16,921 nucleotides of DNA from Cyclostephanos tholiformis. Lineage: Eukaryota; Bacillariophyta; Thalassiosirophyceae; Thalassiosirales; Thalassiosiraceae. The translations under genes and the position numbers were made by a program. The stretch is taken from the NCBI GenBank assembly GCA_036939975.1, contig JALLPB010000513.1, forward strand, positions 1 through 16,921, given 5' to 3'. The notes below the pieces were generated by a model. That model saw only the letters and a program-made list of their open reading frames with translations, searched no databases and had not been told where the DNA came from. Of this stretch, positions 7,687 to 16,809 are shown one piece after another. Within the stretch, counting starts at the first letter, position 1. Every line of letters begins with the position of its first letter.

Positions 7687-10458
7687 ATGTCGCCGACGAA
7701 GACGTATGCCACCACCTCGTTGGCGGCGGTGATGACGGCCATATCAACCGCAGTAGCCGCCATTGGCGGGGGGACGGTCACGACATCGTCCGGATCGATC
7801 GGGGGAGTCACGGCGAGGACGACGAGCGTCGACGACGACGACTCCGCCATCGGGGACATGATGATGGACGATGATGCCTGGCGAAGGCGGCGACGACGTC
7901 GTCATCGAAGGCGTCTCGGTAAAGACAATGACGACGACGACGACGCCTCTCCGTACTGGTGGCACGCGAAGTACGAGTCGGACGAGAAGGACGTCGCCTA
8001 CGCGAACATACCCACGGACACCGCGTCGGTCGTGCCGATGATGGGAGGACAAAGTCATTCGTCGTCATCAGTTCTTATCGTTCAAGTTGATAACGGACCC
8101 GACTTGTCGAACTTGCCCAGAACGTGGCCGACGCCATCACCGACTCCGCGTCCCACCGACTTGCCTACGACTGCCTCCACGAGGTACGCGATGTTAAATA
8201 GCGACGTTTCCCTCGCCGCGATGATGGGCGGAGGCGGCTCCGGCGGCGGCAGCCCCGAATCGTACTATTATTATCCGATGTGGTCCGACGCGGCGAGTGG
8301 ATGCGCCCACGGCGTGCCGCCGAGCGCCTACCTGGGTCTAGACACGAATAACGATGACGACGGGGGCATGCAGTACCTATTCGCGAGCAGGGCCGATTGT
8401 TGCGACTTTTGGTTTGGGGAGGGGGACTACGACATTTGCATGAACAAGGATTTCGACATGCGTGCTTACCTCGAGGAGGCGACGACGGTGATCGACGACG
8501 ACGAGGTTGAACGTGTAAGCGACGACGACGACGACGTCGACGTCGGTCCAAGAACGGACAAGGTCACCGTCGACAGCGGTGATGGTGACGGAGGAGGGGG
8601 GGGGGGAGGGGGAGGGGGAGAAGAAGCGGGAGGAGGAGGAGAAGAAGAGGATATGACCCCCGCGCCGACCCCGTTCGTCTCGGGAACTGGGACAGTGCCG
8701 AGCTCCGTGGGTGGAGGGGCCACGACGACGACGACCTTGCCAACCCCGTTCGCGTCGGGCGGTGGGACCGTGCCGAGCTCCGTGGGTGGGGCCGTGATGA
8801 CGACGACCATGCCAACCCCGTTCGCGTCGGGCGGTGGGACCGCACCAAGCTCCGTGGGTGGGGCCGTGACGACGACGACGACCTTGCCAACCCCGTTCGT
8901 TTCGGGCGGTGTGACCTTGCCAAGCTCCGCGGGTAATGGGGCCGTTACAACGAACGCGTCCACCCCGCCTGTCTCTCTGATGACGATGAGTAGTAATCTA
9001 GATTATGCTGAGAGTTTTTTCATTTCCGACTCCGACTTGGATGATATGTTGCACGACAACGACAAAAATCGTGAAAGATTGAATCTTCGCCTTTCCTCAA
9101 GTGATGCTAGCTGGGAGATATTCCGCGATAGAAACGATTACGATAATGGATCGTTTGTATTGAGGGCGACCACACGAGATGTCATTCGTGGAATAAACGC
9201 CAATGCTGGTGACTTTACTGCCTCGCATGGCATGGCCGCAATGAGTATCAACGTCATCTCTGGACCGTTAGGTGGGACTCTGCATTTTGCCGTCCTTGCG
9301 GACGTGCATGTGCCCATTGACGTTCTTGAAGTTACAATAGATGACTTCCCAATCATGGCTGTTACCAGTCCTACTCCGGATTGGGAGGAGCTCACACTTG
9401 AGATATCGCCGGGTGAGCACGTCGTGGCATTCCGACACATTTCCAATCCAACGTCCATGCCAATGTCTAAGTTGGAAAAGATGGGCCAACCGGGATCGTC
9501 CAAGATTGATGGGCTAAGGTATGTCGATAAAAAATATCCCAGCCTGACGCTGGAACCCACAATAAGTCCAACTATTGAAACGGGGCCCACAACATTTCCA
9601 ACTCAAACTACGGACACAAACCCGCCAAGTCCGGCCCCGACGGCTATAGCTGTGTCGACATCAAATACAATCCAGGCCCAAAATTATTGCGGTACGAGCT
9701 TATCACTGATAAAGGACACTTGCCAAACAGCCGATGCTCCCCAAACATGCAACGAGGGTGATGGCCCATGTCCAGCAGGCACATTTTGCTATGGGAATAT
9801 CAAGTGTGCGACTCTTGAAAAGAACGATGACAATCATGAACTTATAGAGCCATTCCATAGTCCTGTCAACCAAGATGAGAATGAGGTGTTTGAAAATGAA
9901 GATGACTCAGATTCCCCACAAGCTAGTCCTGCCAACCAAGATGAGGATGGGATGTCTGCAAAAGAAGACGATGCAGAATCTACACAAGCAAATGAGCTAG
10001 GCTGCCCTCAAGGTTTATTTGCACTGGACAACCTGCCGGGATGCTGCGTCCCTGATGCAAGCTTTCTGGGTGATGGAGCGTGTGATCCCGACGCTCCTTT
10101 TAACACGGCTGAATGCGGTTACGACCTTGGTGACTGTTGTCGAGAGTCTTGTAATACTGATACTCCTTTCGGTTGCAAATCCAAAGAAGGGGATGAATTC
10201 GGGCCATTCGGCTTCTTTTGCATAGATCCGCAATACGCCGTTATTGATGAGGAAGAATGTATCGTCGAGAATAGAGAGTGGATTGGCGATGGCGGGTGTG
10301 ATCCCGACTACAATACACTGGCTTGTGGCTGGGACGGGGGCGATTGTTGTAAAGAAACGTGCGACTCGGAGTTCTCATTTTATGAGTGTGGGAGGGAGAT
10401 ACAACCATTCGATTGTAAGGATCCGAATATTATATATGTGGCGGGCTATGTCCCATGA
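7687..10458 (+). CDS. Secreted modular protein with two LNR (Notch-type) repeats, intronless paralog
   Basis: Single 923-aa frame. The N-terminus (MSPTKTYA, then an Ala/Thr/Val-rich segment to about residue 28) resembles a signal peptide. It is followed by a basic run (65-76, Arg-rich ending RRL), a Pro/Thr linker, one CC-type Cys module (about 194-255, YYYYP to CCDFWF to C), a poly-Gly and acidic tract, four copies of a PTPF[VA]SG repeat (327-425), one beta-sandwich-like module (about 440-617) and a Cys-rich module beginning YCGTSL (667-707, with CPAGTFCYGNIKC). An acidic spacer leads to the LNR region (773-923) with GDGACD...DLGDCC and GDGGCD...DGGDCC. The LNR tail is about 60% identical by eye to that of the minus-strand gene. 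The YCG module is one I associate with diatom secreted proteins. Likely cell-surface or wall/matrix; no catalytic motif seen. Confidence 0.87.
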   Translation: MSPTKTYATTSLAAVMTAISTAVAAIGGGTVTTSSGSIGGVTARTTSVDDDDSAIGDMMMDDDAWRRRRRRRHRRRLGKDNDDDDDASPYWWHAKYESDEKDVAYANIPTDTASVVPMMGGQSHSSSSVLIVQVDNGPDLSNLPRTWPTPSPTPRPTDLPTTASTRYAMLNSDVSLAAMMGGGGSGGGSPESYYYYPMWSDAASGCAHGVPPSAYLGLDTNNDDDGGMQYLFASRADCCDFWFGEGDYDICMNKDFDMRAYLEEATTVIDDDEVERVSDDDDDVDVGPRTDKVTVDSGDGDGGGGGGGGGGEEAGGGGEEEDMTPAPTPFVSGTGTVPSSVGGGATTTTTLPTPFASGGGTVPSSVGGAVMTTTMPTPFASGGGTAPSSVGGAVTTTTTLPTPFVSGGVTLPSSAGNGAVTTNASTPPVSLMTMSSNLDYAESFFISDSDLDDMLHDNDKNRERLNLRLSSSDASWEIFRDRNDYDNGSFVLRATTRDVIRGINANAGDFTASHGMAAMSINVISGPLGGTLHFAVLADVHVPIDVLEVTIDDFPIMAVTSPTPDWEELTLEISPGEHVVAFRHISNPTSMPMSKLEKMGQPGSSKIDGLRYVDKKYPSLTLEPTISPTIETGPTTFPTQTTDTNPPSPAPTAIAVSTSNTIQAQNYCGTSLSLIKDTCQTADAPQTCNEGDGPCPAGTFCYGNIKCATLEKNDDNHELIEPFHSPVNQDENEVFENEDDSDSPQASPANQDEDGMSAKEDDAESTQANELGCPQGLFALDNLPGCCVPDASFLGDGACDPDAPFNTAECGYDLGDCCRESCNTDTPFGCKSKEGDEFGPFGFFCIDPQYAVIDEEECIVENREWIGDGGCDPDYNTLACGWDGGDCCKETCDSEFSFYECGREIQPFDCKDPNIIYVAGYVP
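8665..8961 (+). repeat. 72-75 bp coding minisatellite, four units
   Basis: Residues 327-425 of the plus gene contain four units of 24-25 aa beginning PTPF[VA]SG and followed by T[VAL]PSS[VA]GG-type and Thr-rich segments. Starts are at residues 327, 352, 376 and 401. The two middle units are most alike at DNA level; the outer ones are more diverged. Confidence 0.9.
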
Positions 10459-11421
10459 TAATTTGTCAGCGTTGATATCTAAATAGTTTTTATTAAATAT
10501 ATCAAGATAAGCTTCACATGTTCAGTCACCCGTGATCCTCATATTGATGTATTTGATTCCTCCTGAATTTAATGAATATATAAATGTTATCATTGATTTC
10601 ATGTGGAAAATATGATGCATGCCAAACAAGCATCCAACTACTTGGCATGCAGTATGGAAGGGCGCTCGACGGCACCAGCAAACCCGAAGCCTGAGCTTAC
10701 ATTTAGATCGACGAATACCGAAGAGCTTGAAGCATCCAGATTGCAAACCCAAACTTGAAGACACCCAACAAATTTCAATCATAAACGCATATTAGGAAGA
10801 CTTCGGTGGATAAATTACTAATAATGTGTTATAAATATCTAGGCATTTACTTGACACGACAATTATCTTTTTTGACGGAGTTTTGCGAGTGCGACCATCG
10901 AAAGGAAATTTCAGATTAATCACTGCCGAGATTTGTTGATAAATAATTTTTCCTGCCCTATTTGATAGGTATTTGTCTGACTTCTCCAACCATCGAAACG
11001 ATCTAACAAATATTGACCACCTCGATCTTTCAAGGCAACGAACAGTCAACGTTCCAGCTTCATTACATTGAACGCCAGCCTCCATCCCCAGAGGTGTTCG
11101 GGTGCCAATTCTTCCTATTTCTGACTGTTGATGACCAATCTTTCTACGAACGAGATAGATGGCCGCTCGTTCAGAAGGATCAACACACATCTTCGCGCCA
11201 GAACTATTACGAATCTTCTCCAGTAACTTGGGAGTGGTGGGGGCAGCGATGCCACGATGAGCAAATGACATTGTTGATGGCGTTCTCCTTGCTCGGCGAT
11301 CGAAAATGCGGCAATTTTTTCAGAGAACCAGTCACGGCCATTAGGGGGATGCGTTTGCGCTCTGCCCGAATGCTTTTTACCGGGGTTTCACCCGATAGAT
11401 TGACGCAATCGGGGTGGTCAG
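10459..11421. other. Intergenic stretch, no convincing gene
   Basis: This covers the 3' flank of the plus LNR gene up to the retroelement. AT-rich sequence follows the stop (TTTTTATTAAATATATC near 10487-10503) and may hold the polyadenylation site. A minus-strand frame at 10792-11271 gives 159 residues, but no domain is recognisable and composition gives no support, so I do not call it a gene. The only clear structure is the hairpin at 10617-10650. Confidence 0.5.
10617..10650. repeat. Perfect 9-bp inverted repeat (hairpin), 16-nt loop
   Basis: GCATGCCAA at 10617-10625 and TTGGCATGC at 10642-10650 are exact reverse complements. The next outer pair (T10616-A10651) also matches and the stem extends further with one mismatch and wobble pairs. 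It lies about 160 bp past the plus gene stop. Confidence 0.7.
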
Positions 11422-11520
11422 TGTTGATGCAAACAATTCTTCCGCCTCCACTCTCTGGAGACGGCGATAGCTGCCCGAATAGATTTAGTAATTGGAGATT
11501 ATTAATTAAAAGTGAGAGCA
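11422..11520 (-). repeat. 3' LTR (left copy), 99 bp
   Basis: Begins TGTTGATGC and ends GAGAGCA on the plus strand. It differs from the right copy at only two positions (C11446 versus G16847, C11465 versus A16866), both transversions. The last codons and the TAA stop (11506-11508) of pol lie inside it. The true boundary could extend toward the purine tract; the right copy cannot test this because the window ends. Confidence 0.85.
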
Positions 11521-12389
11521 GCGGATGAAGGCCTTTTCCCATGCTATTTCTAGTGGTTTTCCTAGCAAGCGTAGTGCTCGGTACACTCCCGGGCTCCACG
11601 GGCGGCCATCAACCATTTTGATTGAGCGCCATCAACCATTTTGATTGGAGCTCGTCCATAGGGTCTGTCGGCAGTCGGGATCTCGTTTCCAACTGGCGAG
11701 CCCATTGAAGGTCTGTCCTCGTTCGGCGGCATTTGATCTGCTCCAACACACTCCTGCAATGCTAGCTGTTCCTTGGTCAACGGTAGCATTGACACTGCTG
11801 GGGATAGGGGGACTTTGCCTGCATAGTCGGAATCTTTATAGTCAGATGGGATGCCCATGACATGCCCTCTGAAAACTCGATACACTTGACCCTGCTTAGG
11901 CTTCATATTTATATCGGTCCACATCTGCTCGGTCGGACAACGTTCGATGGTCACTTCTCCTTGATCGACCTTGTCCTTGATGAAGAAATATTTCACCTTG
12001 ATGTGTTTGGTTCATTTTGAACTACTAGCCTTGCCATTTGTTTCGAGTAGCATGGCACTCATGTTGTCCTGGTATATGAGTGACGCCTCCATGTCAAAAC
12101 CCTGTTCCTGCATGAAGTAACGCGCCCACAATATATACCCAAGCAAATCGTCCACTCCGACTAACTCGGCCTCGGTGGAACTCTTCGTGTTGATCTTTTG
12201 CTTCCAGGAATAGCTCATTACCATCCCTTGTCCGTGGCTCATACCCGCTCCCGTGTGTCCTCGGCAGTCGTCGTGGACAGCGTACGCCGCGTCCACCCAC
12301 CATCGAGACTTGGTCAGATTGTCTGCTGAGAGAACAAGAGGCATGTTCAGGGTACCCTTGAGGTGTCTGAGCAGCCTCTTCACCTTTCC
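11506..12389 (-). pseudogene. Retrotransposon RNase H and pol C-terminus, broken
   Basis: The RNase H core is visible: WWVDAAYAVHDD (first Asp), SSTEAELVG (Glu) and YQDNMSA (Asp), so the acidic catalytic residues remain. A TGA at 12012-12014 replaces what looks like Arg in SSK-x-TKHIKVKYFF. The frame continues through CPTEQMWTDIN and GHVMGIPSDY to the APIKMVDG segment. There a 23-bp tandem duplication (11605-11650) shifts it. Beyond the duplication the other frame continues (RPWSPGVYRALRLLGKP, ending AFIRCSHF) to the TAA at 11506-11508. It belongs to the same polyprotein as the RT just upstream, from which it is cut off by the stop at 12390. Confidence 0.85.
11605..11650. repeat. 23-bp tandem duplication disrupting pol
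   Basis: GCCATCAACCATTTTGATTG occurs at 11605-11624 and 11628-11647, period 23. Since 23 is not a multiple of three, the duplication shifts the pol frame just before its C-terminus. Confidence 0.9.
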
Positions 12390-13668
12390 TCAATCGTCTT
12401 CATCTGGGCAGCGCACCCTTGTTGTGAGGAATGCCGTTGCCGGTTGCATGTCGCGTCTGGCCCTTGCACTTAGGAACAGGAGCTGGGCCGACGCATGGTG
12501 GAATGCCCTGGCCTGCTCCTCAGGTAGTGGTTTTGATAGAGATTCATCCCTCACATTGAAAAGGTGGTTGGCCACCGGGCTTGTCGGGTATGTCCTGTCT
12601 GCCACTACTTCTTCCGGGAAGTCGTCGATAATGCCCTTGATGTACTCGATCATGTTCACCATCTCTTTTCCTTGTTGTGAGAAGTCAAATATCATTCCCA
12701 GGTAGTCGTGCACTTTCCCTCGGTGGGTCACCACTGATACCCCGTAGGTTGCACTCAGCCATTCGCCAAACTTTGTGTTGACCTTCGGGTCAATGTGCGA
12801 CATCTTCAGGTCGTTGACGTGCCAGCATACGGTCATCTGGCTTCCATTCACCTCCTTGTTCACGACGCATGGATCATACAGATTCAACACGAATCTGTTG
12901 CCTTCGAGGTCTGTCACGAGCTTCTTATAGAAGAGGAGCGCACTCCTGAGTAGGCCATAGATGGCCTTTTGCATCTTCACATACAGTATAACCATTCTGT
13001 CGACCGAGATGTACTTTCTGTACAGGTTCGGCGCCACCTGCACCATCAGTTCCGCCAGCCTTCCTTTTTAAAATCATGGTGATATCCTCGTCGGAATCGG
13101 CGTGTAGGAAAGCCCTTGGGATGTTGAAGCAGGCCACATCGCGCCCCTCGTGGGCTTTGATCACAGCGGTTATGAACACCGCTTCCGTGGACACGGTGGG
13201 GGACTTGGTCTCCTGCTTCGTCCAGTTGCCCCTCTGTTTTCTTCCATTGGTGCACATTCACGCCTTCACCGAGTGATCTCTCTTCTCCTTGAGGAACATC
13301 AGCGATGCGACGGCCTTCATTCTCTCCTCCTTTGATAGTGACTCTCTTTCGACGGGGCGGAACACCTCCATGTCGTGCATCTGCTTTAGCTCTTTGGTCA
13401 CTCCGGCCTTGCCCTTTTGTTTGAATCTCTTCATTCCTGCATTCATGGAGTAGTGCACGAGGGCCACTCACAATGCCCATTCGATCCTGTTGCCCTCCAG
13501 TACTGGCTTGGTGTCGCTCAGGTCATTGGCCGAGAAAAGGCACATTCCATTCGCGATGTGCGCCCGTGCTTCACCTCTTGCCTGCTTGTAAGCATTCATC
13601 ATAAGGGCGTAGTCCACGTACTTCGTGGTCGCTGTTCCCCTCCTGTTCTTCCAGTTGGATCTGCGCAC
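12390..13668 (-). pseudogene. Retrotransposon reverse transcriptase, broken and catalytically altered
   Basis: Copia-type RT is recognised by KAIYGLLRSALLFYKKL, the DPCV-NKEVNGSQ stretch and HDYLGMIFDFS. The N-terminal part (13668-about 13070, with HYSMNAGMKRFK and ASLMFLKEKRD) carries TGAs at 13468-13470 and 13258-13260, and a one-base frameshift near 13065-13075 in an A/G run. A further TGA at 12390-12392 follows CPDEDD, where Trp is expected. Motif A reads CFNIPRAFLHA and motif C HVNDLK; the first catalytic Asp expected in each (FD..AFL and V/Y-x-DD) is Asn. The protein would be inactive even if read through. Confidence 0.88.
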
Positions 13669-14444
13669 TCCTTGATCTTCTTGTTCGTCTTGGGTGCCGA
13701 ATCAACATCATCGTCCACGTGGTCCTCATCATTGTCGTCCACGTGGTCCTCATCGTCCTCGTTGCCTTTGCCATCGTCCTCGCCGTCGCCTAATTCTTCC
13801 TCATCGGTGAGGTCTATAGGTTGCTTATTATTAAAGCATCCGGCTGGGATGTTTGGGAGGGTTGCCACGGATAGGATGCCGTCATCATCTTCAATTGGTG
13901 CGTCGATCTCGTTGTCCTCGTTGTCGTGTGCATGTATGATGCTGGGTGCATGTATGACGTTGGGTGCGTTCACCACTGTGGCGATGAGCGGCTTGAGGTT
14001 GGCGTTGCTGGCGGCTGCGTCCTTGGCGCGGCCCTGGGGTTCGATTTCGTCCTTGATGGATGGGATGGGTTGGTCGAGTTCGAGCGCCATGCCCGGGAAC
14101 TCGGCCACGAGTGATGGGTAGAGGATAACGTCGTCCTCCACCATGCCCTCAGGATTCTCGCCAAGGTCTTCGTTCCACTCGAAAAGCACGCCGTTCCGGT
14201 CCGTGAAATTGAACATGTTGGGCCGTGTGTTCGCGTGGCCCAGGTGTTTGACCTGTCGGATCACCAAATCGGGCATCGGGCGAACGGTGAGCTTGTGTCG
14301 CTTGATCTTCATGCCAGTACTCAGATTGAGAATCTTGTACGTGCTCTGCAGATTCCCCGTGGGACCGAGGACGATCCCCGGAGTCAAGCGAGAGACCATC
14401 GTGGGCTTCGCAGTAGGCGCCAAAACTGGCTCGACAGTGCTTTT
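13669..14444 (-). pseudogene. Pol linker between integrase and RT with an acidic tract
   Basis: After a frameshift near 14440 the frame reads VSRLTPGIVLGPTGN and NMFNFTDRNGVLFEWNEDLG, which looks like the integrase C-terminal region. It continues into a poorly conserved linker and a dense acidic segment (DLTDEEELGDGEDDGKGNE onward) with two DEDHVDDN-type units. It leaves frame again near 13665 (before NWKNRRGTATTKYVDYA). The linker function is unknown; acidic linkers before RT occur in other copia elements. Confidence 0.75.
13711..13754 (-). repeat. 24-bp tandem repeat in the acidic linker
   Basis: TCGTCCACGTGGTCCTCATC occurs exactly at 13711-13730 and 13735-13754, period 24, encoding an eight-residue Asp/Glu/His/Val unit twice. 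Confidence 0.85.
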
Positions 14445-15410
14445 TGAAATCAAGCTTCTGCCTGTATACGATCTCTCTTGGCGAATAGGTATCTGACACT
14501 CCTGACTTTGAGGGGAACGCATTCAGCCAGAGCACCACGTGGTAGATCAGTTCTACCAGAACAGTCTGGGGCATTTTATTAAACGGGAGGGTGTTAAGGA
14601 TGCCTCTGCCGCGTTCTTTGATGAGGCGGATTTGCCGCTCTACCTCGGGGACGTGTTCCTTCGCAGCGGTGGTGTTCATGGCCAGGATGGGCACGAGGTT
14701 CCGGAGGAGCGGTTCAAACTCGTTGTCCATGAGCACTGTGCCCACTTGGAAGCCGCCCCGTGCATACAGGTCCATGACCCGTCTGATGCCGGCGGCGAGT
14801 TGTTTTGCGGTACGGCTCTGCATATATTCGGTCGTTATTAGGTTTATGCCTCGTGAGACGCTAACTAGGAACGGCACTCCATTTACGAACATGACGTCTG
14901 CTGCCAATATGACCCGCTGGTGTCACTCTAGGATTATCCTCGGAATTGTTATGTATTCGACTACAACCGGTTCCGGGGTCGTCCTTACCGTTCGTCCTCT
15001 CATCCCTGCGGGATCGGGGCCATGAATACGGTTAGAGTTGATCACAGCAGCGGGGGTCACGGGACAGTTGGATATCATGTCAGAACGTACCATTCCCAGA
15101 AACTCTCGGTCCGTGGGGACCATCGCTTGGACGTCTCATGCCTTCTGGGCCTCCTCGACCTCGCGCTTTTTTAATCCTTCCATGTTGCCGCGCACCGTCT
15201 GGATGAAGGACAGTGCCACCTCGGCCTCTAGTTCCCGGAGATCCAAGTATGGCACCCCCTTGTCGTTGTTCTTCATAATTATGTCTCCGTGGTCCGTCAC
15301 CAGGACGAATCTGCCCCTGTGGCGCCTGCTGTCGTATGTGACAGGCCAAATCTTCTCCAAGACTTATAGGGGGACTACTGACGCGACGCCGCCCTCGTTA
15401 AGCCAATCTG
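14445..15410 (-). pseudogene. Retrotransposon integrase, broken
   Basis: The integrase catalytic acids appear intact: Asp in LAADVMF (codon 14896-14898), Asp in LMDNEFE (codon 14725-14727) and Glu in PEVERQIRLIKERG. The core continues to LVELIYHVVLWLNAFPSKSG and SPREIVYRQKLDF. The N-terminal zinc-binding region is recognisable (DREFLGMVRSDMISNCPVTP), but the Gly-His usually before its Pro-Thr-Asp-type segment seems absent. Stops in one continuous frame: TAA 15364-15366, TGA 15136-15138 and TGA 14923-14925. It is separated from the protease by a frameshift near 15410 and from the linker by one near 14440. Confidence 0.87.
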
Positions 15411-16762
15411 CTTGATTGATCCGAGGTTCCCGGCCTTGTTCATCCCGCATGACCCCACGTTGCTGTGCCCCACCAGGCCACGCTTCTGCGATTTGACGTT
15501 CGTAAACAGATTGCGGTAGGGGGTACTGGCATAGCTTGCGCACGTGTCTATATATAGGTGATGCTTCGAGAGGATGCCGCACACTCCTCGTTCTTCGCTC
15601 TTCTGAACAAGGCCCAAGGCGTCATCCTCCCCAGTCGAGAAGAGAGCGTGCTTGTCCTCGCAGTCGCCGATGTGGAAGTTCTGGACTCCAACGTCGAGTT
15701 CTTGCACCTGGAGCTCGGGGCAGTCGGAACGGTAGTGTCCCTTCTTGCCGCAGTGCCAGCAGTCAACGTCTGCAGCGGACGGGGCAGCGGCACCGCTAGG
15801 CTTCTTTTGGCCTGCTTGTACGAAGGCCATGCCGTCATCGCTTGGGTCCCTGATGTGTTGCTGTCTTGCAGGCACCTTGTAGTCGTTGAGGAGATGGGTC
15901 GTCTCGACCATGTTCTTGGGGAAGTTGTCTTGTCCCTTCGTCATATCGTTCGCGAGGTCGGTCTTCAGCTGATAGTATCTGCTGTTGTCGGCTCCTCGCA
16001 GGATCATGCACCACAGATACTCCTCACGACATACCGCCTTGGCCGTCTTGAGCTCGTCGGCATCAGGAGCGTCAAGATCCCCCTCCGCCACTCCTTGTTC
16101 AATCAGTCGGGCTCTCACTAGCCCGGGCTTGTTTCCATACGCGCCGCCGTACGTCTCCACTACGCCCACCAGTGCCTTGAAATGCTCCACGTACTCCGTG
16201 GTTGACACGTCATAGCCTTGGTAGTAGGTCGAGACCCGGTGTTTCGCGCTCTCGAGTGCGTAGGTGCTCTGCTGGCTCTCCTCGAACCTGCAGCAGTAGC
16301 CCCTGATGATGAGCAGGAGCTGTACCATGTTTTGGTTGGCGTCGACCTGGGTATATGCATCGGCACCTTTAATTTTGCTGTCGAGCTCCGTTGAGCATTG
16401 CCCTAGGACGAGGGCGTACGCACGCTTCATATTCTCTTCTAGGAGGGCCTTTTTCTTCTTTGCCTCGGTGACACCCTGTTGCCACAGGAACACTTCTCCG
16501 GGTACGGGGGGATCATGATCGTTGGCAGACTCATGTCCCTGATTGCCTTGGCGATCTCCGGTCCTCCCTTGTACTCCTTCTGGATGTGGTTAGCGATGGC
16601 GTCCACCGACTTCTGGTACTTGGCCGCGTACTTCGCGTTGCCTATGTCGAAGGTGTGACTCTCGAGTCCTGCTACCTTGGAGACGTACTCTTTTCTCGCG
16701 GGCGCAGCGTATCGCCTTCGGTGCAGACGCTTGCCCTCAATCTTGGGTTTAGCATCGGCCAT
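15411..16762 (-). pseudogene. Retrotransposon gag and protease, frameshifted
   Basis: The first ATG after the right LTR is at 16762 (MADAKPKIEGKRL). The frame runs to about 16500, where a one-base shift passes it to a second frame (VFLWQQGVTEAKKKK onward) that stays open to 15375. The capsid-like helical part is followed by a CCHC knuckle, CWHCGKKGHYRSDC (15720-15761), which binds RNA in this family. Next is a protease-like segment with YIDTCASYAST, where the usual motif is Asp-Ser/Thr-Gly, and GLVGHSNVGS. The junction to integrase is out of frame near 15410. The 5' UTR between LTR and ATG is only about 60 nt. Confidence 0.88.
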
Positions 16763-16809
16763 GTTCGTTTTCGTTCTGGGTTTTGCAGACCTGCTCGGTC
16801 TGTATCGCC

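Noticed and set aside
8466..8963. Minus-strand open frames opposite the PTPF repeat of the plus gene
   Set aside because: Shadow of the minisatellite; Pro/Val-rich translation follows the repeat period and has no independent support.
10792..11271. Minus-strand 159-codon frame between the LNR gene and the retroelement
   Set aside because: No recognisable domain, an overlapping plus-strand frame of similar length, and no gene-like context. It could still be a small or old gene, but I cannot support it.
11207..11599. Minus-strand 130-codon frame running across the left LTR
   Set aside because: It crosses from pol remnant through LTR into flanking DNA and starts on a non-ATG codon; it is a chance fusion.
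13417..14121. Plus-strand 234-codon frame within the retroelement
   Set aside because: It lies opposite the pol linker and RT N-terminus; Ser-rich sequence mirrors the acidic repeats of the real coding strand.
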